From positions 22,037-86,036 of the forward strand of contig CAXSDH010000007.1 in the NCBI GenBank assembly GCA_964235765.1: a stretch of 64,000 bases of DNA. Reading direction: 5' to 3'. The position numbers and the translations under genes are program-made. The notes under the pieces are model-generated. The model made no database searches and was not told the DNA's origin. It saw nothing but the letters and a program-made list of their open reading frames with translations. This document shows positions 1-7,947 of the stretch, in pieces; the first letter of the stretch is position 1; every line of letters starts with the position of its first letter. The DNA comes from JAVVHH01 sp964235765. Lineage in GTDB: Bacteria; Pseudomonadota; Alphaproteobacteria; Acetobacterales; Acetobacteraceae.

Positions 1-450
1 TGGAACGCGCCGGAACGCCCAAAACTTCAGGATTCCGTAATTTATTGCTGCCACCATGACGGTGATGATCGCAAACGAAACCAGGGGGTATGCACGAATG
101 ACGCCGGGGATCAGTTCCGCGCCGACCAGGGCCAGGCCGTTTCCGGCAAGCTGGGCGCTCATGTAGCGCGGGAAAGCGGCGCCGTGGCTGCGGTCGGACC
201 GGAAGGTGAAGCGGCGTTGCGCCAGGTAGGTGGGCGGAATGAGCAGCGCAAGCGTGCACAGGATCGACAGGCTGGGCCGCATGCCGGCCCAGGTGAACCC
301 GACGTTCAGCGCCAGGTAAAGCATGGCGCTCGTACCGCCAACGGTCAGGAACAGCAGGATTTCACGCAATTGCCCGGAAACCGCGGCGCGGCGCAGGCGG
401 TCGGTCAGTCCGGTCCGGCCGGGTCGCGCGGCAGAGGAAGCGTTTGTCAT
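1..450 (-). CDS. GtrA family membrane protein (3' end beyond window)
   Basis: The reading frame opens at an ATG at 450 on the minus strand and stays open to base 1, giving at least 150 residues, so the C-terminus lies outside the window. The protein has a short basic N-terminus, then about four hydrophobic segments (for example around LREILLFLTVGG and the terminal segment ending NYGILKFWAFRR). This spacing and the final FWAFRR-like end match the GtrA/DPMS family, small four-helix proteins that flip or support polyprenyl-linked sugars in the inner membrane. It is divergent from the GT2 glycosyltransferase that starts 75 bases away, a common pairing for envelope glycan modification. The family call is good; the substrate is unknown. 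Confidence 0.8.
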   Translation of the reverse strand, partial: MTNASSAARPGRTGLTDRLRRAAVSGQLREILLFLTVGGTSAMLYLALNVGFTWAGMRPSLSILCTLALLIPPTYLAQRRFTFRSDRSHGAAFPRYMSAQLAGNGLALVGAELIPGVIRAYPLVSFAIITVMVAAINYGILKFWAFRRVP

Positions 451-524
451 GCTAGGCGGCCCCGTGTTGCCCCATTGGGTCGCGTTGCGTATAGGCTCCG
501 CCGGGCTTCCAGGGAATACACGGG

Positions 525-1697
525 ATGGACGACGCCCACGTGCAACCGCTCGAACTGACCATCCTGATGCCTTGCCTCAACGAGGCCGAGACGCTTGCCG
601 TATGCATTCGCAAGGCGCGAGGCTTCCTGGAGCGGACCGGCATCAGCGGCGAAGTCGTCATTGCCGATAACGGCAGCACGGACGGCTCGCAGGCCATCGC
701 CGAGGAGCTGGGCGCCCGGGTCGTGCCGATCCCGGAGAAGGGTTACGGCGCCGCCCTGATCGGCGGCATCCGGGCGGCGCGCGGCCGCTACGTGATCATG
801 GGCGACAGCGACGACAGCTACGACTTCAGCAAGCTGGACAATTTCGTCGCTGAACTGCGCCAGGGCTGGCAGCTCGTGATGGGCAACCGCTTCCTGGGCG
901 GCGTGGCCCCTGGCGCGATGCCGCCGCTGCATCGCTATCTCGGCAACCCGGTGCTGACCGCGACCGGCCGTATCCTCTATGGCAGCCCGTCGGGTGATTT
1001 CCACTGCGGCCTGCGTGGCTTCGACCGCGACGCCGTGCTCGGACTCGGCCTCAATCTGCCCGGCATGGAGTTCGCCAGCGAGATGGTGGTCAAGGCCACC
1101 ATCCAGAAGCTGCGGATCACCGAGGTGCCGACCACGCTGTCCAAGGACGGCCGCTCCCGCCCGCCGCATCTGCGCAGTTGGCGGGACGGCTGGCGGCACC
1201 TGCGTTTCCTGCTGCTGCTCAGCCCGCGCTGGGTGTTTCTGTACACCGGCCTCGTGATGTTCGGCTTGGGCTTGGCGGGCATGCTCCTGTTGCTGCCCGG
1301 CCCGGCTCACCTGTTCGGGGTGGTGCTCGACATCCACAGCCTGCTCTACACGTCCTTGCTGGTGATCGTCGGCTACCAGTCCATCCTGTTCTGGGTTTTC
1401 TGCAAGACCCTGAACATGACCGAGGGCATGCTTGCGCCGGATCCCGGCTTCGTGAGGCTGCACGACCACCTCACCCTCGAACGCAGCCTGGTCTTTGCCC
1501 TGCTGCTGCTTGCGGCCGGCCTGGGTTTGGGGCTTGCGGCCACCTTGGGATGGAGCCGCACGGGCTTCGGCGCCCTGTCGCCCGCCTATACAATGCGCTT
1601 CGCCATCCCGTCGGCCACCTGCATCCTGCTCGCCGTGTCCACCGCATCGATGGCGTTCTTTCTCAGCTTTCTCCGGCTCGTGCACCGGAGCGAATAG
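525..1697 (+). CDS. GT2 family glycosyltransferase with C-terminal membrane anchor
   Basis: This 390-residue protein has an N-terminal GT-A domain: MPCLNEAET at about residues 15-23, ADNGSTDGS at 47-55 (nucleotide-sugar binding), and an acidic GDSDDSYD patch at 93-100 in the position of the metal-binding DxD. The C-terminal third carries about four hydrophobic helices (roughly 240-262, 275-295, 321-345 and 360-383). This is the plan of dolichol/undecaprenyl-phosphate sugar synthases (ArnC/GtrB type), which transfer a sugar from an NDP donor to a lipid phosphate at the inner membrane. The neighbouring GtrA protein is the expected flippase partner, and the next gene starts 2 bases after its stop. 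Sugar specificity cannot be read from the sequence. Confidence 0.88.
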   Translation: MDDAHVQPLELTILMPCLNEAETLAVCIRKARGFLERTGISGEVVIADNGSTDGSQAIAEELGARVVPIPEKGYGAALIGGIRAARGRYVIMGDSDDSYDFSKLDNFVAELRQGWQLVMGNRFLGGVAPGAMPPLHRYLGNPVLTATGRILYGSPSGDFHCGLRGFDRDAVLGLGLNLPGMEFASEMVVKATIQKLRITEVPTTLSKDGRSRPPHLRSWRDGWRHLRFLLLLSPRWVFLYTGLVMFGLGLAGMLLLLPGPAHLFGVVLDIHSLLYTSLLVIVGYQSILFWVFCKTLNMTEGMLAPDPGFVRLHDHLTLERSLVFALLLLAAGLGLGLAATLGWSRTGFGALSPAYTMRFAIPSATCILLAVSTASMAFFLSFLRLVHRSE

Positions 1698-1699
1698 CC

Positions 1700-3052
1700 A
1701 TGGCCCGGACGGGGGCGCCGGCCACGCTGGCGTCCATCCTGGTCTCCGCGCTCCTGCTGCTCTGGCCGGCGGCGTTGAACCACTATCCGCTGGTGTTTGG
1801 GGATACCGGCGTATACCTCAGCGACGGCATCCACCTGCACGCAAGCTGGCCGCGGCCGCTATTCTACGGCCTGTTCATGCTGCCGCTGCACCAGAAGGTC
1901 ACCCTCTGGCCGGTGGTTGCGGCGCAGGCCGGCATCACCGCCGGACTGCTCCACCTGGTGTTGCGCTGCTTCTTGCCCGGCCTGACCGCCTGGGCCTTGA
2001 TCCCCGTCACCGCCGTCCTGGCCGCCTGCACGTCGCTGCCGTGGTTCGCCTCCCAGTTGATGCCGGACCTGTTCGGCGCCTTGATGCTGCTCGCCTTGGC
2101 GATGCTGATCCTTACGCCGCAGCGCCTATCCTGGCCGTTGCAGGTCCTGCTCGTGCTGTTCGCCGCGGCTTGCATCACCATGCACCAGAGCTTCCTGCCG
2201 ACGGCGCTCGCTTGCGTCGTCGTCCTGCTGCTGGCGCGGGCTTGGCAGCGGAGCCGGGTTGGGCTGGTTGACGTGCTGCGCGCCGCCGCCGTGCCCGCGC
2301 TGGCGCTGGCCGCCGCGATCGGCGCCAACGCGGTGCTGGCGGGCCAGCCGTCGCCCTCTCCCTACGGCAAGATTTTCATCATGACTCGCGTCATCTTCGA
2401 CGGGCCGGGCCAGCGCGCCTTGCAGCGGGAGTGCCCCCGCCCCGATTGGTCGTTATGCAGCGTCGCCCGCGACATTCCCGCAACGGTGGAGCGCTTCCTG
2501 TTCGGAGATCAGGGCACGCTGAACCAGGTCGGCGGCTACCAGGCCGTCGCGCCCCAGGCCTGGCCTATCGTCATGTCCGCATTGCAAGCGGAACCCGGCA
2601 CGATGCTGTTCAACAGCCTGCGCAATTCCGCCCGGCAGTTGCTCTCGTTCGAGACGGGCGACTGGCTGATCATGCCGATGCCCGGGGTCCTCGACGTCTG
2701 GAGGCAGGAACTGCCGCCTGCGGAGCAGTCCCGCTACACCGAAAGCCGGCAATACCGCCTCATTCCGCTGGTCCCGGATGCGTTGCAGGCCATGCACCTG
2801 GGCGTGGGTTCGGTCGCGCTCGTCGTTCTGGTCGTAGGGGCGGCGGTCGCGCTGTCACGGCGGGAGGCATTGGGCGGCCTGTATCTCGCCATTCTGGTCG
2901 CATTGATAACCAACGCCGTCATCGTCGGCGCGCTGTCAGGGGTCTACGACCGGTATCAGAGCCGGTTCATGTGGCTGCCGACCGCCGCAGCGTTGCTGAT
3001 GCTGCTCGCCTGGTGGCGCAAGCCGTATCGGGAGCGCAAACGCCGCGGCTAG
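1700..3052 (+). CDS. Polytopic membrane protein of unknown function, envelope gene cluster
   Basis: The ATG at 1700 lies 2 bases after the glycosyltransferase stop, so translation is probably coupled; a longer in-frame extension runs through the upstream gene and is a shadow. The 450-residue product has about nine to ten hydrophobic segments. A soluble loop near residues 220-340 contains conserved-looking short motifs (PYGKIF, ARDIPATVERF). A conserved-looking N-terminal HYPLVFGDTGVY motif ends helix 1. The layout resembles GT-C-like membrane glycosyltransferases that use lipid-phosphate sugars, which would fit the upstream GT2 and GtrA genes, but no DD or DE catalytic motif is obvious, so that role is only inferred. 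The stop codon shares a CTAG with the convergent downstream gene. Confidence 0.7.
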   Translation: MARTGAPATLASILVSALLLLWPAALNHYPLVFGDTGVYLSDGIHLHASWPRPLFYGLFMLPLHQKVTLWPVVAAQAGITAGLLHLVLRCFLPGLTAWALIPVTAVLAACTSLPWFASQLMPDLFGALMLLALAMLILTPQRLSWPLQVLLVLFAAACITMHQSFLPTALACVVVLLLARAWQRSRVGLVDVLRAAAVPALALAAAIGANAVLAGQPSPSPYGKIFIMTRVIFDGPGQRALQRECPRPDWSLCSVARDIPATVERFLFGDQGTLNQVGGYQAVAPQAWPIVMSALQAEPGTMLFNSLRNSARQLLSFETGDWLIMPMPGVLDVWRQELPPAEQSRYTESRQYRLIPLVPDALQAMHLGVGSVALVVLVVGAAVALSRREALGGLYLAILVALITNAVIVGALSGVYDRYQSRFMWLPTAAALLMLLAWWRKPYRERKRRG

Positions 3053-3270
3053 CTCGGCATCCACCGCGGCGCGGCTTCGGTCGCGGAACGCAACTGCTTC
3101 TCTTGCACCCGCCGCTGCTGGCCCTCCGGCCCGAGCTGGATATGATACTGGTAATCCGCGCCCTCCTTGGGGAGAAGGCGCGTCACCTTGCCGCTGGTCA
3201 GGTTGCCAGCGATCTCGCCGGCGCCCGGCGAGAACACGACAGCCTGACCCAGACTATATTTATGGCTCAT
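3049..3270 (-). CDS. Small conserved hypothetical protein downstream of cold-shock gene
   Basis: A 73-residue soluble, basic protein starting MSHKYSLGQAVVF. It looks like a small beta-barrel-type protein: GQAVVFSPG near the start, then KVTRLLPKEG and YQYHIQLGPEGQQRRVQEKQL. Similar short proteins beginning M-S-x-K-Y-x-x-G-Q-x-V are frequent in alphaproteobacteria, often near csp genes, and have no assigned role. It starts 9 bases after the cold-shock gene stop, so the two are probably co-transcribed. Its stop overlaps the stop of the convergent membrane-protein gene within a single CTAG. Confidence 0.75.
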   Translation of the reverse strand: MSHKYSLGQAVVFSPGAGEIAGNLTSGKVTRLLPKEGADYQYHIQLGPEGQQRRVQEKQLRSATEAAPRWMPS

Positions 3271-3279
3271 TCCAGGCGA

Positions 3280-3486
3280 TCAGGCCGCCTTGAGATTGAC
3301 GGCCGCAGTCTTGCCCTGGCGCCCCTGCTCGAGGTCGAAGCTGACCTTCTGCCCTTCGTTAAGGTTGCCGAGTCCGGCCTGCTCAACTGCGGAAATGTGC
3401 ACGAACACGTCGCCGCCGCCATTGTCGGGCTGGATGAAACCAAAGCCCTTTGTGGAATTGAACCACTTAACCGTACCAAGTGCCAT
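3280..3486 (-). CDS. cspA: Cold-shock domain protein (CspA family)
   Basis: Starting at the ATG at 3486 the product is 68 residues, the normal length for this family. The ATG follows a GGAGCAGG-like ribosome binding site, so the longer N-terminal extension is unlikely. It contains GTVKWFNSTKGFGFI (RNP1) and DVFVHIS (RNP2), the aromatic/basic surface that binds single-stranded RNA and DNA. Members act as RNA chaperones or antiterminators, either at low temperature or in stationary phase; the induction signal cannot be read here. The small conserved gene follows 9 bases downstream. Confidence 0.95.
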   Translation of the reverse strand: MALGTVKWFNSTKGFGFIQPDNGGGDVFVHISAVEQAGLGNLNEGQKVSFDLEQGRQGKTAAVNLKAA

Positions 3487-3530
3487 AACCTGCTCCATAA
3501 GAGAATGTGTGGGGGGCGACGGGGCTTCCC

Positions 3531-3547
3531 TCACGTGAGATCACGTG
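3531..3547. promoter_or_regulatory. Inverted repeat between csp and the amino acid importer
   Basis: CACGTGA at 3532-3538 is followed after 2 bases by TCACGTG at 3541-3547, a perfect 7-2-7 inverted repeat. It sits in the divergent promoter region, 45 bases upstream of the csp start and 160 bases upstream of the binding-protein start. The symmetry suggests a dimeric regulator site, but no specific regulator is assigned. Confidence 0.35.
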
Positions 3548-3707
3548 CAACCCGGGGCCAAGACACCCGACCATAGGCGATGTTCCACCGAAACACCAGC
3601 CCCGGCCTTCGCCATATGGCCCGGCTCTTGCAGGCTCCCGGCCTTCAAGCCTCTGGCGTTTGCAAACCTATGTGGCAAGATCGCCGGACGATACATTGGA
3701 GAGAGAA

Positions 3708-4535
3708 ATGCCTGGATTGGGACGCAGAGGCCTATTCGCTCTGACAGCCGCGGCCACGCTCGCCGCCAAGGCCGCGAGCGCCGAGGAGGCGCTGGCCCGG
3801 GTCAAGGGCAGCGGCGTGCTGCGGGTGGGCACGGAAACGCAGTTCGCGCCGTTCGACTTTTTGGACAACGGCAAGCCAGCCGGGCTGAACTACGACCTAT
3901 TCGCCGATCTGGGCCGCGACATGGGCCTGAAGATCGAGTTCGTCGCCCTGCCATGGGAGAGCGTGCTGCCGGGGCTCGAAGCCGGCAAGTTCGACATGGT
4001 CGCCGGCCCCGCCACCATCACCAAGGCGCGCATGGAGCGTTTCCGCTTTACCCCGCCGATCGCCGAGGCCACATGCGGCCTGCTGAAAAAGGCCGGCGAC
4101 ACCACGCTCAACAAGCCCGAGGACATCGCGGGCAAGGCGATCGGCTCCGGCAAGGCGACTTCGCAACTGGAGCAACTGAAGAAGTTCTCCGCCTCGCTGC
4201 CGACGCCCGCGATCGTTCGTGAATACGTCGATTTCAGCCAGGGCTATGCCGACCTCGCCGCGGGCCGGATCGCGGGCGTGGCCAATTCGCTGCCCAACAT
4301 CGCCTATGTCGCGGCTACCCGGCCGGAAGCCTTTGCGCTGGTGCCGACGCCATTCGGGGAGAAAACCTACTTCGGCTACATCGGCCGCAAGGACGCGGAC
4401 TATGCCGGCCTCATGGATGCCGTGGACGCGGCCCTGTTGAAAATCAAGGCGGATGGCCGGTTGGCCGCGCTGCAGCAGAAGTGGTTCAAGACAACCTTCC
4501 AAACGCCTGACCGCGTGACCAACCCATCCGTCTAG
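3708..4535 (+). CDS. Polar amino acid ABC transporter, periplasmic binding protein
   Basis: The ATG at 3708 follows a GGAGAGAG ribosome binding site and gives a 275-residue protein; upstream in-frame codons are non-coding leader. Residues 1-22 form a twin-basic, alanine-rich signal peptide (GRRGLFALTAAATLAAKAASA). The mature part is an SBP_bac_3 (HisJ/GlnH-type) fold: VLRVGTETQFAPFDFLDNGKPAGLNYDL at the start, then LPWESVLPGLEAGKFDMVAG and the family hinge. It delivers an amino acid or related small solute to the two permeases and ATPase encoded just downstream. Because the phn operon lies beyond, an amino-phosphonate substrate is possible but unproven. Confidence 0.9.
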   Translation: MPGLGRRGLFALTAAATLAAKAASAEEALARVKGSGVLRVGTETQFAPFDFLDNGKPAGLNYDLFADLGRDMGLKIEFVALPWESVLPGLEAGKFDMVAGPATITKARMERFRFTPPIAEATCGLLKKAGDTTLNKPEDIAGKAIGSGKATSQLEQLKKFSASLPTPAIVREYVDFSQGYADLAAGRIAGVANSLPNIAYVAATRPEAFALVPTPFGEKTYFGYIGRKDADYAGLMDAVDAALLKIKADGRLAALQQKWFKTTFQTPDRVTNPSV

Positions 4536-4555
4536 GCAGGCCGGGCCAGGCCTGC
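4536..4555 (+). promoter_or_regulatory. Intercistronic stem-loop after binding-protein gene
   Basis: GCAGGCC (4536-4542) pairs perfectly with GGCCTGC (4549-4555) around a 6-base loop, directly after the binding-protein stop and before the first permease. There is no T-run, so it is more likely an RNA-stabilising or attenuating hairpin that lets the binding protein be made in excess, as is common in ABC importer operons. Confidence 0.45.
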
Positions 4556-4583
4556 ACGACCAGACGGGCACGACAAGACGGGC

Positions 4584-5222
4584 ATGACCTGGCCGGCGCT
4601 GTCCTTGCTGCTGCTCGGCGCGGGTATGACGGCGGCGATCAGCGCAGTGTCGGTCGTCGCCGGCCTGCTGCTCGGCCTCGCGGTGTGCGGCGCATCGCTC
4701 GCGCCGTCCCGCGGGCTGCGCCTGTTCGCCGCGACCTATGTCAGCTTCTTCCGTGGCGTGCCGCTGCTGGTGCAACTCCTCCTGCTCTATCATGTGCTGC
4801 CGCGCCTCGGCGTCGACCTGCCGGGAATCGCCGCCGCCGTGCTGGGCCTGACGCTCTGCACCGCCGCCTACCAAGCAGAGAACCTGCGCGGCGGCTTCGT
4901 CAACGTGCCGGCCGGGCTCATCGAGGCCGGCCGCATGGTCGGCATGACGGCGCGCCAGGTCATGGTGCGGGTGCGGGCGCCGATCGCGCTGCGGCTCACC
5001 CTGCCCGCCGTCGTCAACGAGGCGATCCTGATCCTGAAAGCGTCCTCGCTCGTTTCCGTCGTCGGCGTGGCCGACCTCACGCGGACGGCGCAGAACATCG
5101 CGTCGAGCAACTACCGCCCGATCGAGACCTTCGCCACCGCGGGCGCGCTCTACCTCGTGCTGAACCTCGGCGTTGGCGGCGCGGGCGAGGGGCTTGGGCG
5201 CATGCTGGGGCGCGGCCGGTGA
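4584..5222 (+). CDS. Polar amino acid ABC transporter permease 1
   Basis: A 212-residue inner membrane protein with about five hydrophobic helices and the HisM/GlnP-type motif AYQAENLRGGFVNVPAGLIEAGRMVGM, which carries the EAA-loop signature that docks with the ATPase. SFFRGVPLLVQLLLLYHVLP is the conserved FxRGxPxLVQ segment of this family. Its stop overlaps the GTG start of the second permease (GTGA). It pairs with that permease to form the transmembrane channel. Confidence 0.92.
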   Translation: MTWPALSLLLLGAGMTAAISAVSVVAGLLLGLAVCGASLAPSRGLRLFAATYVSFFRGVPLLVQLLLLYHVLPRLGVDLPGIAAAVLGLTLCTAAYQAENLRGGFVNVPAGLIEAGRMVGMTARQVMVRVRAPIALRLTLPAVVNEAILILKASSLVSVVGVADLTRTAQNIASSNYRPIETFATAGALYLVLNLGVGGAGEGLGRMLGRGR

Positions 5223-5875
5223 GTTTCGGGCTGATCCAGGCGTCGCTGCCCGAAATCCTCGAGGGCCTCGGCTACACCTTGCTGATGTGGCTGCCGGGCA
5301 GCGTTCTGGCCATGGCGCTCGGCCTGCTGGTCGCCATCCTGCGCCACTATGGCGGCGCGACGATCGACCGCACGCTGCACGTGCTGCTGGGCGTGTTGCG
5401 CGGAACGCCGTTCCTGGTTCAGATTTTCCTGCTCTACTACGGCGGTCCGTTCATCGGCCTTGAGCTGGATGCGCCCACCGCCGGGCTCGTCGGGCTCTCG
5501 GTTTACGGAGCGGCCTACTTCGCCGAGATCATCCGCGGCGGCTTCCAGGCCGTGCCGCGCGGCCATGCCGAGGCGGCGGCTTGCGTCGGGCTCTCCCGCG
5601 GGCAGACGCTGCGGCGGGTGCTGCTGCCGGAGATGGCGTTGCTGGTGCTGCCCAGCGGCGTCAACATGCTGGTCGTGCTGATGAAGGAAACGGCGGTGCT
5701 GTCCATCATCACGGTGCCCGAACTCACGGCGGCGATCACCGGCATCGGCTCGCTGCACTTCGCCTATGCCGAGGCGGCGTTCATGCTCGCGGTTTGCTAC
5801 TGGGGGCTGACGGAGGCGACCGGGCTGGGTGGCCGCTTGCTCGAACGGCGGCTGCACCGGTTCCGGCTCGCATGA
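5219..5875 (+). CDS. Polar amino acid ABC transporter permease 2
   Basis: The GTG at 5219 overlaps the preceding stop by four bases and gives 218 residues. The protein has the same family hallmarks as its partner: LRGTPFLVQIFLLYYGGP and AAYFAEIIRGGFQAVPRGHAEAAACVGLS with the EAA-loop glycine. About five transmembrane helices are visible. The stop overlaps the ATPase start (ATGA), so the importer genes are translationally coupled. The two permeases are homologous but clearly diverged, as expected for a heterodimeric channel. Confidence 0.92.
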   Translation: MSFGLIQASLPEILEGLGYTLLMWLPGSVLAMALGLLVAILRHYGGATIDRTLHVLLGVLRGTPFLVQIFLLYYGGPFIGLELDAPTAGLVGLSVYGAAYFAEIIRGGFQAVPRGHAEAAACVGLSRGQTLRRVLLPEMALLVLPSGVNMLVVLMKETAVLSIITVPELTAAITGIGSLHFAYAEAAFMLAVCYWGLTEATGLGGRLLERRLHRFRLA

Positions 5876-6690
5876 CGCCCGCCATCCGGCTGACCGGCGT
5901 TGCGAAGGATTACGGGGCGAACCGGGTGCTGCATGGCGTCGACCTCGTCGTGCAGCCCGGCGAGGTCGCCTGCCTGATCGGCCCGTCCGGTTCCGGCAAG
6001 AGCACCCTGCTGCGCTGCATGGCGTTCCTGGAGGAGCACGACGACGGGCTGATCGAGATCGCCGGCCACCCGCTGGGCTTTGCGCCGGGTCCGGATGGGC
6101 AGCGCATGCGGCTGCCCGAGGCCGAGATCGCGCGGGTGCGCCGGGGCATCGGCATGGTGTTCCAGCAGTTCAACCTGTGGCCGCACCGCACGGCGCTCGG
6201 CAACGTGGCCGAGGCGTTGCGCTTCGTGCTGCGGATGCGCCGGCCGGCGGCGGAGGAGCGGGCGATGGCCTACCTGGAGCGCGTGGGCCTGGCCGACCGC
6301 GCCGGGCACTACCCGTCGGAGTTGTCCGGCGGGCAGCAGCAACGGGTGGCCATCGCCCGCGCCCTGGCCTTGCAGCCCGCCATCATGCTGTTCGACGAGC
6401 CGACCTCCTCCCTGGACCCCGAGCTGACCGGGGAGGTGCTGAACGTCATGCGCGGCTTGGCCGCGGACGGCATGACGATGGTGATCGTGACGCACGAGAT
6501 CGGCTTCGCCGCACACGTGGCGCAGCACGTGGCGTTCCTGGAGCATGGACGGGTGGCGCTGGAGGGCGGTGCGGCGGAGGTGTTCCGCCGGCCGTGGAAC
6601 CCACGGCTGGCCCGGTTTCTGGAGACCTATCTGGACCGCGGCGCCTCGATGCTCGTGGCCCCGGCCTCCCCAGGCTCGAACACCACCTGA
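5872..6690 (+). CDS. Polar amino acid ABC transporter ATP-binding protein
   Basis: The ATG at 5872 overlaps the permease stop and gives 272 residues. Walker A is GPSGSGKST, the Q-loop is in FQQFNLWPH, the ABC signature is LSGGQQQRV, Walker B is IMLFDEPTSSLDPE and the switch histidine is in VTHE, all in the order of the HisP/GlnQ family. It energises uptake by the permease pair. The last 64 bases overlap the 3' end of the convergent phnF gene, so the coding ends are antisense to each other. The C-terminal tail after about residue 255 is unconserved. Confidence 0.93.
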   Translation: MTPAIRLTGVAKDYGANRVLHGVDLVVQPGEVACLIGPSGSGKSTLLRCMAFLEEHDDGLIEIAGHPLGFAPGPDGQRMRLPEAEIARVRRGIGMVFQQFNLWPHRTALGNVAEALRFVLRMRRPAAEERAMAYLERVGLADRAGHYPSELSGGQQQRVAIARALALQPAIMLFDEPTSSLDPELTGEVLNVMRGLAADGMTMVIVTHEIGFAAHVAQHVAFLEHGRVALEGGAAEVFRRPWNPRLARFLETYLDRGASMLVAPASPGSNTT

Positions 6691-7400
6691 ACCCGCGTGC
6701 TGGGATAGCGCGCCACGCCGAACTCCACCACGGTCCCTGCGCGGTCAACGTTGGTGTTCTCGCACACCAGGAGCGGCCGGGTGCGCGAGACTTGCAATAG
6801 ATTCGCCTCCACGGCGGTCGGCATGCGGGCGGCCACGCGGGTGATCTGGCGCAAGTAGTCGTCCACGCCCACGGCGGCCAAGGCCTCCGTGACGGTCGGG
6901 CTGGCCCGCAACGCGGCCAGGATGCCGGGCAGGCGGGGTTGCGGGAAATAGTGGCTAGCCAGGCTGACGGGCGCCCCGTCGGCCAGGCCCAGCCGTTCCA
7001 TGAGCGCCACCATAGTGCCCACCGCCAAGCCGAGCCCGGCCGCGACCGGGCCGGTGCAGGCGAGTTCGCGAACATGCAGCACCTGGCCGGACGGCTCGCG
7101 GTTTTGCCGCCGTATCCATTCGGAGAAGCGGGTGCGGGACGAGACGGCATAGTCGAGCATGTCCTCCGCCACGAAGGAGCCGCGCCCCTGCTCCACCCGC
7201 ACCAGCCCGCTCCGCACCATCGCCTCGATGGCCCGACGAACCGTGTGCCGGTTCACGCCGAAGCGCGCGGCGAGCTGCGCCTCGGTGGGCAGCCTCGCGC
7301 CCGGCTGCAACCCGGCCGGGCCGATATCGGCCGCCAAGGCCTGGGCGATCCGGCGCCAGAGCGGCGGCGCGGGCCCAGCGCGCGACTGGTCGTTCGTCAT
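6627..7400 (-). CDS. phnF: GntR/HutC-type regulator of phosphonate metabolism (PhnF)
   Basis: Starting at MTNDQSRAG (ATG at 7400) the protein is 257 residues. An N-terminal winged-helix domain is visible, with LPTEAQLAARFGVNRHTVRRAIEAMVRSGLVRVEQGRGSFV at about residues 37-77, typical of the GntR family. A C-terminal UTRA effector domain follows (ERLGLADGAPVSLASHYFP and EANLLQVSRTRPLLVCENTNVD), which defines the HutC/PhnF subfamily. It is divergent from phnG, with a 12-base perfect palindrome at the presumed phnG promoter, so it most likely represses the C-P lyase operon and releases on a phosphonate-derived signal. The last 64 bases are antisense to the upstream ABC ATPase gene. Confidence 0.92.
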   Translation of the reverse strand: MTNDQSRAGPAPPLWRRIAQALAADIGPAGLQPGARLPTEAQLAARFGVNRHTVRRAIEAMVRSGLVRVEQGRGSFVAEDMLDYAVSSRTRFSEWIRRQNREPSGQVLHVRELACTGPVAAGLGLAVGTMVALMERLGLADGAPVSLASHYFPQPRLPGILAALRASPTVTEALAAVGVDDYLRQITRVAARMPTAVEANLLQVSRTRPLLVCENTNVDRAGTVVEFGVARYPSTRVQVVFEPGEAGATSIEAPRSR

Positions 7401-7442
7401 GCAAACGTCATCCCCCAGCCGGCCGCGCCGTGCGACTTCGGC

Positions 7443-7480
7443 TTGACGATACAAGCGCCGGACTATACTTGTCTAGACAA
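7443..7480 (+). promoter_or_regulatory. phnG promoter with PhnF-type operator palindrome
   Basis: TTGACG at 7443-7448 and TATACT at 7464-7469 resemble sigma70 -35 and -10 elements, although the 15-base spacing is short. Overlapping the -10 is TTGTCTAGACAA at 7469-7480, a perfect 12-base palindrome of the type bound by HutC-subfamily GntR repressors. Binding there would block the promoter. It ends 16 bases before the preferred phnG GTG start at 7497. No clear Pho box was seen. Confidence 0.65.
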
Positions 7481-7496
7481 CATGTGGAGGCCTCGC

Positions 7497-7937
7497 GTGC
7501 CCGACCAGGCTGAACGGCAACATTGGATGGCAGTGCTGGCCCGCGCGACCCGGGCGGAGCTGGAGGCGGCGAGCGCTGGGCTGCTGCCCAGCTATACCGC
7601 GCTCCGCGGGCCGGAGGCCGGGCTGGTGATGGTGCGCGGGCGTGAGGGCGGCGCCGGCAATCCGTTCAACCTGGGCGAGGCCACCGTCGTCCGCTGCACC
7701 GTCCGAAGCGCCGGAGGCCAGGTCGGCCACGCCTACTGCCTCGGCGGCGACCTGCGCCAGGCGGAACTCGCCGCCGCCCTGGACGCCGCCTTGCAGGACC
7801 CGGCCGCCCATGAAGCCGTCCAGGCCCAGGTGATCCACCCCCTGTCGCACGCGCAGGCCGAGCGCCGCGGCCAGGTCGCCCGGCGCGCGGCCGCGACCCA
7901 GGTGCAGTTCTTCACCATGGCGACGATGCGCACATGA
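7497..7937 (+). CDS. phnG: C-P lyase complex subunit PhnG
   Basis: Product of 146 residues from the GTG at 7497, which has a GGAGG ribosome binding site at 7486-7490. An ATG at 7482 would add five residues but lies immediately after the operator and has no such site. The protein contains ARATRAELEAA near the start, then GRGREGG-like and GNPFNLGEATVVRCTVR segments and GHAYCLGGDLRQAELAAALDA, matching PhnG of the C-P lyase core (PhnG2H2I2J2). PhnG, H, I and L are needed to attach the phosphonate to the ribose of ATP. It is the first gene of the phnGHIJKLM operon. Confidence 0.93.
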   Translation: MPDQAERQHWMAVLARATRAELEAASAGLLPSYTALRGPEAGLVMVRGREGGAGNPFNLGEATVVRCTVRSAGGQVGHAYCLGGDLRQAELAAALDAALQDPAAHEAVQAQVIHPLSHAQAERRGQVARRAAATQVQFFTMATMRT

Positions 7938-7947
7938 GGATGGGCAT

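Noticed and set aside
447..1685. 412-codon minus-strand frame opposite the glycosyltransferase
   Set aside because: Shadow of the GT2 gene, whose conserved motifs are on the plus strand; the antisense product is low complexity.
1178..1699. Upstream in-frame extension of the polytopic membrane protein
   Set aside because: It overlaps the whole C-terminal part of the glycosyltransferase gene; the ATG at 1700 gives a normal start next to that stop.
6627..6690. Frameshift at the end of the ABC ATPase gene that would explain overlap with phnF
   Set aside because: Both proteins keep normal lengths and motifs; convergent antisense overlap of gene ends is the simpler reading, and two other convergent overlaps exist in the window.
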